A stretch of 64,000 nucleotides of DNA from an uncultured Coriobacteriaceae bacterium (GTDB lineage Bacteria; Actinomycetota; Coriobacteriia; Coriobacteriales; Coriobacteriaceae), in NCBI GenBank assembly GCA_944322305.1, contig CALUOP010000003.1:124001-188000 (forward strand), in the 5' to 3' direction. The number at the start of each line of letters is the position of its first letter. Position 1 is the stretch's first letter. This document shows positions 33,695 through 42,163 of the stretch, piece by piece. Made by a program: the position numbers and the translations under genes. The notes beneath the pieces are model-generated. The model was given only the letters and a program-made list of their open reading frames with translations, was not told the DNA's origin and did not search any database.

Positions 33695-34784
33695 GGCCCT
33701 CGCCTCCCTCGGCGGCGGCAGGAGCCTGCTCGGCCGCATCGCGCTTGAGAATGCGCACGCGCACCATGTCAACCAGGCGCTGGTAGGTCTTCAGGTTGGG
33801 CACCACCATAACCAGGATGAGCACCACGGCGTAGATGAGCATGCGGTAGTCGTTGATGGCGCGCAGCAGCTCGGGCAGCACCGTGAGGAAGGCGGCGGCG
33901 ATGATGGAGCCGCGGATGTTGCCCATGCCGCCCAGCACCACGTACACCAGGATGAGGATCGAGGTGTTGAAGTCGAACTGCGACGGAATGATGGTTGAGT
34001 AGTTCATAGCGTAGAGCACGCCCGCAGCGCCCGCCAGCGCCGATGCCACGGCAAAGGCCATGAGGCGGTACTTGGTGACGTTGATGCCCACGCTCTCGGC
34101 AGCGATGCGGTTGTCGCGCACGGCCATGATGGCGCGGCCGGAACGGCTGTGCATGAGGTTCAGGACCACGGCGACCGTGATGAGGACGAGAACCACGCCG
34201 CCCACGAAGGTGGAGATCTTATCGATGCCCACGGCGCCCTGCGGGCCGTTGACGATGATGGTGCCCTGCTCCATGCCCAGCGAGCTGGAGTTCTGCATGG
34301 AGAAGTGCAGACCCGCGTTGTCCACGCCGATATAGAAGTTGTTGAGCAGGTTCTTGATGATCTCGCCGAAGGCAAGGGTCACGATGGCCAAATAGTCGCC
34401 GCGCAGGCGCATGACCGGGATGCCCACCAGAAGGCCGACAATGCCCGCCACGAGCGCGCCCGCCACCGCGGATACCACGAACAGCACGAGCTCCGCCTCG
34501 ACGCCGGCGCGCGCAAGGCACGCCGCCACGATGACGCCCGTGAACGCGCCCACGCTCATGAAGCCGGCGTGGCCCAGGCTGAGCTCGCCGGAGATGCCCA
34601 CCACCAGGTTGAGCGACACCGCCAGGCACACGTACGCGCAGATGGGCACGAGCTGGCCCTGCAGCGAGTTGGAGATGAGGTCGGCGCCCATGAGCACCTG
34701 AACCACGATGAACGCGATGATGATCAGCGCGTAGGTCGAAAGCGTCGACCGCAGCGTCTTGCTGAGTTTCTTCATGCTTCTCAC
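33687..34784 (-). CDS. livM: Branched-chain amino acid ABC transporter permease LivM
   Basis: 365-residue membrane protein with about 9-10 hydrophobic segments. Family signatures are GELSLGHAGFMSVGA, PVMRLRGDYLAIVTLAFGEI and a C-terminal GGMGNIRGSIIAAAFL. The start is GTG 34784, right after the livH stop, or ATG 34775 three codons later with GGTGAG upstream; both are plausible. Forms the channel with LivH. Confidence 0.94.
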   Translation of the reverse strand: MRSMKKLSKTLRSTLSTYALIIIAFIVVQVLMGADLISNSLQGQLVPICAYVCLAVSLNLVVGISGELSLGHAGFMSVGAFTGVIVAACLARAGVEAELVLFVVSAVAGALVAGIVGLLVGIPVMRLRGDYLAIVTLAFGEIIKNLLNNFYIGVDNAGLHFSMQNSSSLGMEQGTIIVNGPQGAVGIDKISTFVGGVVLVLITVAVVLNLMHSRSGRAIMAVRDNRIAAESVGINVTKYRLMAFAVASALAGAAGVLYAMNYSTIIPSQFDFNTSILILVYVVLGGMGNIRGSIIAAAFLTVLPELLRAINDYRMLIYAVVLILVMVVPNLKTYQRLVDMVRVRILKRDAAEQAPAAAEGGEGHE

Positions 34785-35666
34785 CTACACCTTCTCGCTG
34801 ACGTTCTTGCCGAGAAGACCGGCCGGCTTGATAAGCAGCATCACGATAAGCACCGCGAACACCACGGCATCCGCCAGCTGCGTGCCGATGTAGGCACGCG
34901 CGAAGATCTCGATGATGCCCAGGAGCACGCCGCCCAGCGCCGCGCCCGGAATGGAGCCGATGCCGCCGAGCACCGCCGCCGTGAAGGCCTTGATGCCGGG
35001 CATGGAGCCCGTGGTGGGCATGAGCGTGGGGTACGCCGAGCACAAAAGCACACCCGCGATGGCGGCCAGGCCTGAGCCGATGGCGAACACCATGGAGATG
35101 GTGGAGTTCACGTTGATACCCATGAGGGTGGCGGCACCGCGGTCCTCGGAGCAGGCGCGCATGGCCTTACCCATCTTGGTCTTGGTGGTGAAGAGCGTGA
35201 GCGCCGCCATGATGACCACGCAGGCCACGATGGTGAGCACCGTGGTCGCGCTGATCACCAGCTGGCCATCAAAGAGGCGCAGGGCCGGCAGACTGATGAT
35301 GGACGAGAACGACTTAGGATCGGAGCCCATGATGAGCAGCGCGGCGTTCTGCAGAAAGTAGCTCACGCCGATGGCGGTGATGAGCACGTTGAGCGACGGC
35401 GCGTCGCGCAGCGGCTTGTACGCCAGGCGCTCCACCACGATGCCCAGCACCGTGCAGCCGACGACGGACAGGATCACGCCCGCGATGGCCGGCAACCCCA
35501 GGTAGCTGATGGCGCAGAAGCAGATGTAGGCGCCCACCATGATGACGTCGCCGTGTGCGAAGTTCAGCATCTTGGCGATGCCGTACACCATGGTGTAACC
35601 CAGCGCGATGATGGCGTAAACGCTGCCCAGGCTCATGCCGTTGATGAGGTTCGTCAGGATCTCCAT
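34785..35666 (-). CDS. livH: Branched-chain amino acid ABC transporter permease LivH
   Basis: 293 residues, about eight hydrophobic helices. The N-terminus LINGMSLGSVYAIIALGYTM and LNFAHGDVIMVGAY are diagnostic for LivH, as is GGIGSIPGAALGGVLLGI. ATG 35666 follows AGGAGGGGGC. Preceded by a hairpin separating it from livJ. Confidence 0.95.
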   Translation of the reverse strand: MEILTNLINGMSLGSVYAIIALGYTMVYGIAKMLNFAHGDVIMVGAYICFCAISYLGLPAIAGVILSVVGCTVLGIVVERLAYKPLRDAPSLNVLITAIGVSYFLQNAALLIMGSDPKSFSSIISLPALRLFDGQLVISATTVLTIVACVVIMAALTLFTTKTKMGKAMRACSEDRGAATLMGINVNSTISMVFAIGSGLAAIAGVLLCSAYPTLMPTTGSMPGIKAFTAAVLGGIGSIPGAALGGVLLGIIEIFARAYIGTQLADAVVFAVLIVMLLIKPAGLLGKNVSEKV

Positions 35667-35679
35667 GCCCCCTCCTTTC

Positions 35680-35719
35680 AAGAAAGGCGGAGACCACCTC
35701 GCGGAAGGTGATCTCCGCC
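35680..35719 (-). terminator. Attenuating hairpin between livJ and livH
   Basis: Minus strand: GGCGGAGA / TCTCCGCC with nested CACCT / AGGTG, followed by TTTCTT. Located 32 bases past the livJ stop and just before the livH ribosome site, it probably lets some transcripts end after livJ so that the binding protein is made in excess. Confidence 0.7.
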
Positions 35720-35750
35720 CGCACGTATCGTCGGAAGCGGTCGCGTCCCC

Positions 35751-37010
35751 TTACAGGGCGACGTACTCGCCGTTCTGGATAACCATGCCCATGGGCTGCT
35801 TGGAAACCTCGCCGGTGTCCGCCCACGTGGCGGCCTCGCCGGCCGTGGTGAGGCCACTGTAAGAGAAGTCGGCGGAGGTGAAGGTCTCGACCAGGCCGTC
35901 GCAGATCTCCGAGGCGTCCATGTCGGGCGTGAGGCCCGCGGTCTCGATAGCCTGCTTGATAGCGTAGACGCAGTCGTACGCATCGGCGGCGAACTGGTTG
36001 GGGGTCTCGCCGAACTGCTCCTCGTACTTGGAGACGAAGCTCTGGGTGGCCTCGTCAGTGGCGTTGGCCACGAACGGGGTCAGCAGCATGCAGCCCTCGG
36101 CGAGCTGGGTGTCGAAGCCCTCGACGGTCAGCAGGCCGTCCATGCCGTCGACGCCGAACCACTTGGGCGCATAGCCCATCTGGTTGGCCTGGGTGAGGAT
36201 GAGCGAGATGGGCGTGTAGTAGATGGGCAGGAAGACCAGGTCGGCGCCGGCGTTCTTGGCGTCGTTCAGCTGGACGGAGAAGTCCGTGGCGGAGTCGTTG
36301 GTGAAGGAGCTCTCGGCCACAACCTCCAGGCCCAGGGAATCGGCCTCGTCCTTGAACTTGTTGTAGATGCCCGTGGAGTAGGCGTCGGAGTTGTTGTAGA
36401 TGATGGCGATCTTGGTGCCCAGCTGCTGCTCGGAGATGTACTGAGCCGACGCGGTGCCCTGGTTGGGGTCGGTGAAGCACATCTGGAAGACGTTCTCCTT
36501 GCGGGCAACCGAGATGTTGCCGTCAGCGTCGGGCTGGCCGCCGATGACGTCGGTCGAGGAGGCCGACGGGGTCAGCTGGAAGAGGTTGTCGGAGTTGGTC
36601 TCATTGGAGACGGCAACGCAGGGGGCGGTAGTGGTGGTGCCCACGAGGATCTGCATGCCCCAGTCCTTGAGGTTGTTGTAGGCGTTCACCGAGCGCTCGG
36701 CATCGTTCTCGTCGTCCTGGAAGTTCAGCTCGAACTGGACGTCGCCGCCCTCCTCGTTGATCTCGTCGACGGCGATCTGCGCGGCGTTCTGGCACGCCTT
36801 GCCGTAAATGGCGGCGTCACCGGTCAAAGGTCCGATGCCGCCGATCATGAACGCGGAGCCGGAGGCCGCGCTGGCGCCTGCGCTGCCCGCGCTGGCGTTG
36901 TCGTCGCTGCTGCAGCCGGCGAGCACGGCGCTCATACCGCCGAGCACGCCTGCGGCGCTGGCACCCTTGATAAAGTTGCGGCGGGAAAACGCGCTGTTCT
37001 GGATATCCAT
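35751..37010 (-). CDS. livJ: Branched-chain amino acid ABC transporter substrate-binding lipoprotein
   Basis: 419 residues, extracytoplasmic. The N-terminus has twin arginines (SRRNFIKG, residues 9-16) before a hydrophobic stretch and the lipobox LAGC (Cys33), so it is a Tat-type lipoprotein. The mature part has Leu/Ile/Val-binding features: GPLTGDAAIYGKA, LVGTTTTAPC, KIAIIYNNSDAYSTG. ATG 37010 follows AGAGGATCC. First gene of livJHMGF. Upstream, a dyad ACCAG-TTG-CTGGT (37067-37079) could be an operator. The exact amino acid is not deducible. Confidence 0.93.
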   Translation of the reverse strand: MDIQNSAFSRRNFIKGASAAGVLGGMSAVLAGCSSDDNASAGSAGASAASGSAFMIGGIGPLTGDAAIYGKACQNAAQIAVDEINEEGGDVQFELNFQDDENDAERSVNAYNNLKDWGMQILVGTTTTAPCVAVSNETNSDNLFQLTPSASSTDVIGGQPDADGNISVARKENVFQMCFTDPNQGTASAQYISEQQLGTKIAIIYNNSDAYSTGIYNKFKDEADSLGLEVVAESSFTNDSATDFSVQLNDAKNAGADLVFLPIYYTPISLILTQANQMGYAPKWFGVDGMDGLLTVEGFDTQLAEGCMLLTPFVANATDEATQSFVSKYEEQFGETPNQFAADAYDCVYAIKQAIETAGLTPDMDASEICDGLVETFTSADFSYSGLTTAGEAATWADTGEVSKQPMGMVIQNGEYVAL

Positions 37011-37217
37011 ACCGGATCCTCTCCCTAATGGTTCTCTGCGCGCGAACACACCTCGCGCGTGCATTAACCAGTTGCTGGTAATGTTCATGAGAATAACACG
37101 GCTATACAGCATTTGCAGCGTTTGCCCAGATAAGGCGCTTTGAGAAACCGCTTTGTAAACGATCTGAAACATTGCGCCGGTCGCCCCAAAGGGCCGCAGC
37201 CGTCTCGTCCAGCCGTA

Positions 37218-37292
37218 CCGCCGCCTCCACATGAGAAGACCGCAGCTCAGAGAGCCGCGGTCTTCTCGGCATATGTATATAGGTTGGCCCTC
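37218..37292. repeat. 75-bp direct repeat with terminator-like stem, copy 1 (left end of alpha-glucoside cassette)
   Basis: Identical to 42062-42135 except for one extra G. It contains GAGAAGACCGC / GCGGTCTTCTC, an 11-bp stem, then CATATGTATATAGGTTGGCC. It begins 25 bases past the GH4 stop codon, where it could terminate the minus-strand cassette. The rest of the 307-base livJ-GH4 spacer is the livJ promoter region. Confidence 0.9.
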
Positions 37293-37317
37293 ATGACGCG
37301 ATGCGTCCTGCGCTCGT

Positions 37318-38643
37318 TTACTTGAGCTCCGGCCACCAGTCTTTGTTGGCCTCCATCAGCTCGTCCAGCACAGCCTTGCCCACCGCATACGACGGGATGG
37401 TGCGGTTCAGCAGCACAGCCTGGATTGCTTTCTGGTACGAACCCTCCAGCGCAGCCTCCACGGCAAGCTTCTCGTAGGCTTTCTGGCCCTCCATGAGGCC
37501 CTTGTGGAACTGCGGAATGTAGCCAACCGCAACCGGCTCGATGCCCGCAGCGTCAACGTATACCGGAACCTCCACCACCGCATCGTGGTTGAAGTTGCCG
37601 ATAGCGCCTTTGTTCATCACGTTCACCACGAAACGCTCGTGGGTGTTGTTGATGATGGCGTTGGCGATGTCCACGATGTAGTTGCCGTGCACGCCGGAAT
37701 GGATGGAGCTGTCGGCCGTTGTGCCAGCCGCCAGGCAACGCTCGCACTCGTCGAAGACCCGCTTCTCGCGCACATCCAAAACATAACTGCCGCGGGTATA
37801 GTTGGGATCCATGCCCTCTACGATCTCCTTGTTGAAATAGTAGTAGGCGATGTAGCACAGCGGCAGGTATTCGGGGTAGGCGCGGAAACCCTCGAGCACG
37901 TGGTCGTACATCTCGGCCCAATAGGTGTCCCCGTTTGCGGCGTTCTCGGCGTTAACCATGTGCAGGCTCTCGTCAGCCAAGATCTTCTCGCGCAAAGCCG
38001 GCATAAGATCGCGGCCAGAGCGATCGTAGATGCCCGTGAACCAGCCGAAGTGGTTCAGGCCAAAATACTTGAAGTTCAGCTCCTCAAGCGGAATGTCCAT
38101 GAACTCAGCCACCGTCTCCTCTTGGGAGATGGGCATGTCGCAAATGCACAGAGCCTTGGCGTTCGGGTAGGTGCGATAGATAGCCTCCGAGATCATGGCC
38201 TCGGGGTTGGAGTAGTTGAGGATCCAAGCGTCCGGGCAGATCTCCTGAGCCTTGCCAACGATCTCGAGGATGGCCGGTATGCAGCGCAGCGCAAAGGACA
38301 TGCCGCCCAAACCGCAGGTCTCCTGGCCAAGAACTCCGTGCTTGAGGCAGATCTTCTCGTCGGTCTCACGCTGCTTGTTGAGACCTGGACGAATCTGCAC
38401 AAACAGGAAATCAGCCCCGGTGAAAGCCTCCTCGATGTCGGTGGTGTAACCAACCTTCACGTCGGAGAAGTTCTCAGCGGCGTAAAGCTTGCAGTAGGCA
38501 CCGGTACGCTCGGCGCGCTGGGCGTCGATGTCGTACAGCGAGACCTCCTCAAGCCCCAGGTCGTCCTTGCGGTGGAGCAGCACATCAACAATCGCGGGGG
38601 TATACGAGGAGCCGGATCCCACGATAACGAATTTCTTTCCCAT
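37318..38643 (-). CDS. GH4 glycosidase, probable 6-phospho-alpha-glucosidase
   Basis: NAD- and Mn-dependent family 4 glycosidase acting on phosphorylated disaccharides from the PTS. N-terminal NAD loop VIVGSGSSYTPAIVDVL, metal/active-site motif CDMP (168-171) and NHFGWF (197-202). In family 4, CDMP is reported for 6-phospho-alpha-glucosidases (GlvA/MalH), whereas 6-phospho-beta-glucosidases have CNVP; I rely on memory for this rule. 441 residues. ATG 38643 follows AAAGGG. Last gene of the minus-strand cassette after ydjC and the PTS gene. Confidence 0.88.
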   Translation of the reverse strand: MGKKFVIVGSGSSYTPAIVDVLLHRKDDLGLEEVSLYDIDAQRAERTGAYCKLYAAENFSDVKVGYTTDIEEAFTGADFLFVQIRPGLNKQRETDEKICLKHGVLGQETCGLGGMSFALRCIPAILEIVGKAQEICPDAWILNYSNPEAMISEAIYRTYPNAKALCICDMPISQEETVAEFMDIPLEELNFKYFGLNHFGWFTGIYDRSGRDLMPALREKILADESLHMVNAENAANGDTYWAEMYDHVLEGFRAYPEYLPLCYIAYYYFNKEIVEGMDPNYTRGSYVLDVREKRVFDECERCLAAGTTADSSIHSGVHGNYIVDIANAIINNTHERFVVNVMNKGAIGNFNHDAVVEVPVYVDAAGIEPVAVGYIPQFHKGLMEGQKAYEKLAVEAALEGSYQKAIQAVLLNRTIPSYAVGKAVLDELMEANKDWWPELK

Positions 38644-38684
38644 GTCTGACCCTTTCACTAACGTCGTGCTAACCAAGTTCGCGG

Positions 38685-38722
38685 GGCGGCGGCGCCAGAA
38701 TGCCGTGACAGGCGCCGCCGCA
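38685..38722 (-). terminator. Intercistronic hairpin between PTS IICB and GH4
   Basis: GGCGGCGCC / GGCGCCGCC stem (about 11 bp) with a 14-base loop and no T run. More likely an mRNA-stabilising or partial attenuating structure than a full terminator. Confidence 0.5.
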
Positions 38723-38732
38723 AGAGGGGAAG

Positions 38733-40154
38733 TTAAACCAGCTTGCTGAACTCTTCCTCCACCTGACCGACCTCGCGGCCGATGATGATCTGGATGCTCG
38801 TGGGCGAGGGGCACACCACGCCCATGACGCCGGTCTGCTTGATTTTCTCGATGTCAACCTTGTCGGCGTCGTGCACCTCGACGCGCAGGCGCGTCATGCA
38901 GCGGCCCTCGGTCTCGATGTTCTCGGCACCGCCCAGGCACTGCAGGAGCTTCTTTGCCAGGTAGGCGTAGTTCTTGGTGTTGAGGGTGGCATTGAGCTCG
39001 GCGTCAGTCACGTCCTCGGAAACCTCAACATCATCCTCGCGACCAGGGGTCTTGAGGTTGAAGCGTTTGATGAGGAAGGTGAACGTGAAGTAATACAGCG
39101 CGAAGAACACGATACCGATGGGAATGATGAGGATCACGTTGCTGCCGAGGTTCCAGTTCATCACCAGGTCGATGATGTTGCCGCCCGAGACGAAGCCGAT
39201 GCGGACACCGAGCAGGTAGCACGTCACGCCAGCCAGGCCGGTGAGCACCGCGTGGGCAACGTAGAGCTGCGGAGCCACGAACATGAACGAGAACTCAAGC
39301 GGTTCGGTGATGCCGGTGATGAACGAGGTGGCTGCGCTGGAACCCATGAGGCCGCCCACCTTGCTCTTGTTCTTCTTCTTGGCGGTGCGGTAGATCGCCA
39401 GAGCGGCACCCGGCAAGCCGAACATCATCATGACGAAGAACATAGACAGGAACACGCCGGCGGTGGGGTCACCCGAGATGAAGCGCGTCATCTCGCCGGT
39501 TACGACCTCGCCCGATGCCATCGTATAGCTGCCAAGGCCATAGTAGATATAGGAGTTGAGCACATGATGCAGACCCACGGGGATAAGCAGGCGGTTCAGG
39601 AAGCCGAAGACAAAGACGCCGAGCGCGCCGGCCCCGCCGATCCACATGGCAAAGGTGTCGAGACCGTTCTGGCACACAGGCCACACATAGCTCAAAACCC
39701 AGCCAAAGAACACCGTGACGATAGGCGCCAGCGTGATGCAGAACTTCTCGCCCGTGAAGAAGTCGAACATCTTGGGCGTCTTCCACTTGCTCGCATGGTT
39801 GTGAATCCACGCCGTGACGCAGCCCACGATGATGCCGCCGAAGATGCCCATGTTGATGTCGGGGTTGAGCGTCTCGAAGACGTTGCGCAGCACCAGCACC
39901 GACACGATGCTCGCCACGATGGGTGAGATCTTGTCGCGCGACTTAACGTAGGCAACCACCGCGCCGAAGCCGAACAAGATGTCCAGGTTGTTGAACACCA
40001 CCCAGCCGGCATTCTCGATCAGCGGGATGCCCAGCAGGTCGGCAGCACCGACGCGTGCCATGATACCGGCGATGGGCATCGCGGTGATGGGCACGAGCAT
40101 GGCACGTCCCAGCTTGGAGAGCGTCTTGAGCGCCCGGTTGAGAAACTCTTTCAT
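38733..40154 (-). CDS. PTS glucose-family IICB subunit, alpha-glucoside (MalB/GlvC-like)
   Basis: 473 residues: IIC membrane domain (1-340, about ten helices; NPDINMGIFGGIIVG, GLHHVLNSYIYYG, GITEPLEFSFMFVAP), then IIB with the phospho-Cys in GRCMTRLRVEV (Cys419). There is no IIA domain, so a IIA encoded elsewhere must supply phosphate. The neighbouring CDMP-type GH4 enzyme argues for maltose or another alpha-glucoside. ATG 40154 follows AGGAGAACT. 18 bases after the ydjC stop. Confidence 0.92.
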   Translation of the reverse strand: MKEFLNRALKTLSKLGRAMLVPITAMPIAGIMARVGAADLLGIPLIENAGWVVFNNLDILFGFGAVVAYVKSRDKISPIVASIVSVLVLRNVFETLNPDINMGIFGGIIVGCVTAWIHNHASKWKTPKMFDFFTGEKFCITLAPIVTVFFGWVLSYVWPVCQNGLDTFAMWIGGAGALGVFVFGFLNRLLIPVGLHHVLNSYIYYGLGSYTMASGEVVTGEMTRFISGDPTAGVFLSMFFVMMMFGLPGAALAIYRTAKKKNKSKVGGLMGSSAATSFITGITEPLEFSFMFVAPQLYVAHAVLTGLAGVTCYLLGVRIGFVSGGNIIDLVMNWNLGSNVILIIPIGIVFFALYYFTFTFLIKRFNLKTPGREDDVEVSEDVTDAELNATLNTKNYAYLAKKLLQCLGGAENIETEGRCMTRLRVEVHDADKVDIEKIKQTGVMGVVCPSPTSIQIIIGREVGQVEEEFSKLV

Positions 40155-40172
40155 AGTTCTCCTCCCTACGAG

Positions 40173-40967
40173 TTATGAAAGGGCCGTAAACGAAGCCAGG
40201 GTTACGTCCCCCAGCGATTCCACTGCAGCGCGCGCCTCGGGAGCCTGCAGGAGCTCGGCCTCAGCAGTGCGGGGCGTGTTGAACGACGAGCCGGTGAGCA
40301 CGGCGTAGTCAACGTAGGCGGGATGTGCCATAACCTCCACGCAGTCGTGCGTGCGGAAGGCCTCGGAGAGCAGGCGCGTGGTGCCGGCAAGCATGCCCGC
40401 GCGATATGCCTCAAGCGGCATGGAAAAGTCAACGCCTGCCGGGCCGATGGGGTCGATCAGGCAACCGGGGTGCGGCCGGTCACCTAAGTCGTGCTCGGGG
40501 CGAACAGGCGCGGAGTTGCGCACCGGCAGGTGATACTTCTCAGCGAAGTCGAGGAAAATGTCGGTGAGGCCCTTGTAGGTGTGGATGTGGTGATGCGAGT
40601 CCAGATGGGTGGGACGAATGCCGGCAGCGAGCACCTTGTCGATCTGAGCCTGCCACTCAGCGCGAACCTCGTCGCGCGAGACCTGCGTCTCGGGATCCTC
40701 GTAAAAGCCCAGGCGCGGGAACTCCCCGCGCTCGTTGACGAGCGTGGTGTGCCCCTGTAACAGCGGATGGCCGCAGGTGAGCGTGAGATGCACGCCGATG
40801 CCGAGCGTGGGCGTCTCACGCGCGAGCTCAACAGCGTGATCGAAGCCAGGCATAGCCGGCATAATCGTGGTCGACGTCAGGACGCCGCGACGATGGCTGT
40901 CCACGATAGCCCAGTTCACACCGCGCGAATACCCGAAATCGTCCGCGTTGATGATGAGCGTCTTCAT
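40173..40967 (-). CDS. YdjC/ChbG family carbohydrate deacetylase
   Basis: 264 residues. Motifs of the family: LIINADDFGYSRGVNWAI (metal-binding Asp pair), GVHLTLTCGHPLL (metal His) and THLDSHHHIHTY. In E. coli ChbG removes an acetyl group from chitobiose derivatives. Here it is the first gene of an operon with a PTS and a GH4 enzyme, so the cassette may handle an acetylated or amino sugar disaccharide. ATG 40967 follows GGGGAGGAC. Confidence 0.9.
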   Translation of the reverse strand: MKTLIINADDFGYSRGVNWAIVDSHRRGVLTSTTIMPAMPGFDHAVELARETPTLGIGVHLTLTCGHPLLQGHTTLVNERGEFPRLGFYEDPETQVSRDEVRAEWQAQIDKVLAAGIRPTHLDSHHHIHTYKGLTDIFLDFAEKYHLPVRNSAPVRPEHDLGDRPHPGCLIDPIGPAGVDFSMPLEAYRAGMLAGTTRLLSEAFRTHDCVEVMAHPAYVDYAVLTGSSFNTPRTAEAELLQAPEARAAVESLGDVTLASFTALS

Positions 40968-41229
40968 GTCCTCCCCTTTCCGTAACTGAAGCCGCGAATT
41001 CGTTGCCTTTATGCTACGGAGCAAAGGGAGCAAGGCCTGTGAGCAGGCGTTACTTAGGAGCGGCGTTCATTGGAGCGAACCGCGAAACTAATCGGATAAA
41101 CGGTAGGCAGCCATCGGTATGCGGATAGAACCTACCGGTAAGCGGCCTAAACCGACCGTCAGCATAGTTGTACGTATAAGTTTTGGTATGGTAAGGTGCC
41201 AGAAGCCGCCGAGAAAAGAGGAACTGCGC

Positions 41230-41958
41230 ATGATCGACCGTGACCAGCTTAAGGTGCTGTACGCATCAAGGCGCCTGTCTGACGCCGAGAAAAACATCCT
41301 CGAGTTTGTGGCCAACGACGTTGACGGAGCGGCCAAGCTCGGCACCAAGGGAATAGCGCGGGCGTGCTACGCCTCGTCGGCCACGGTAACGCGCCTGGCC
41401 AAGAAACTCGGTTATGCAAGCTCGCGCGAGATGCTGTTCGACCTGCAGCGACGCGCAAACGCCCCGGCCGGGGTCATCTCAACCGACGAGCGTACCTACT
41501 TGCGCTACGACGCACACGACCTCGCAGCGCTTCACCACGCGCTCGCCTCCAAGGGAACGATCGGTCTTTCGGGTCAGGGTTACTCCGGGTTAATCGCCCA
41601 ATACATGGAGCGCAAACTCATCGCATTCGGTTGCACGGTCATCCAGCAGCGCGACTTGGAGGCTGAAACCATCATCCGCAACTTCATGCAGCAGCTTGAT
41701 GCGTTTATCTTCGTGTCAAAGTCGGGCGGCACGCAAATCATTTTAGACACGGCACGACGCTGTCGTAAGGCAAGCGTGCCGGTGATCTCGTTTACCGGCA
41801 ACGTCAAAAGCGAGCTTGCCGAGCTTTCTGACGCCCACTTCATCATTCAGGACGACTACCCCTTTGATATTGAGAACGTTCAGCCGAACTTCTTTTTCGG
41901 CTACTGTCTGCTCGCATTTGAGGAAATTCTCAGGAGCTATGCGGCAGGACTGAAATAA
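41230..41958 (+). CDS. RpiR-family (HTH + SIS) regulator of the cassette
   Basis: 242 residues. The N-terminal RpiR helix-turn-helix region includes SDAEKNILEFV and IARACYASSATVTRLAKKLGY, and the C-terminal SIS domain (about 95-230) would bind a phosphosugar. It is divergent from the ydjC-PTS-GH4 operon, the usual position of the local regulator. ATG 41230 follows AGAGGA; an in-frame extension upstream lacks a ribosome site. The 262-base divergent spacer has CGGTAGG-24-CCTACCG (about 41100-41137), a possible operator. Confidence 0.9.
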   Translation: MIDRDQLKVLYASRRLSDAEKNILEFVANDVDGAAKLGTKGIARACYASSATVTRLAKKLGYASSREMLFDLQRRANAPAGVISTDERTYLRYDAHDLAALHHALASKGTIGLSGQGYSGLIAQYMERKLIAFGCTVIQQRDLEAETIIRNFMQQLDAFIFVSKSGGTQIILDTARRCRKASVPVISFTGNVKSELAELSDAHFIIQDDYPFDIENVQPNFFFGYCLLAFEEILRSYAAGLK

Positions 41959-42061
41959 GCCGCCTCAACCAAGTCGGAACCTGTTTTGCAGGGTGGTTCC
42001 CAGCACTCCGCTAGCCCGCCCCCATCGCTCCCGATGCGCTGCACGGGCCAGATGAATACAC

Positions 42062-42135
42062 CCGCCGCCTCCACATGAGAAGACCGCAGCTCAGAGAGCC
42101 GCGGTCTTCTCGCATATGTATATAGGTTGGCCCTC
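42062..42135. repeat. 74-bp direct repeat with terminator-like stem, copy 2 (right end of cassette)
   Basis: Matches 37218-37292 with one base missing. It lies 103 bases past the rpiR stop and 28 bases past the ldh stop (opposite strand), so it could terminate both. Flanking bases differ abruptly from those of copy 1. Confidence 0.9.
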
Positions 42136-42163
42136 GGCAACGGCAAGCGCCGCAGCGTCTTGC

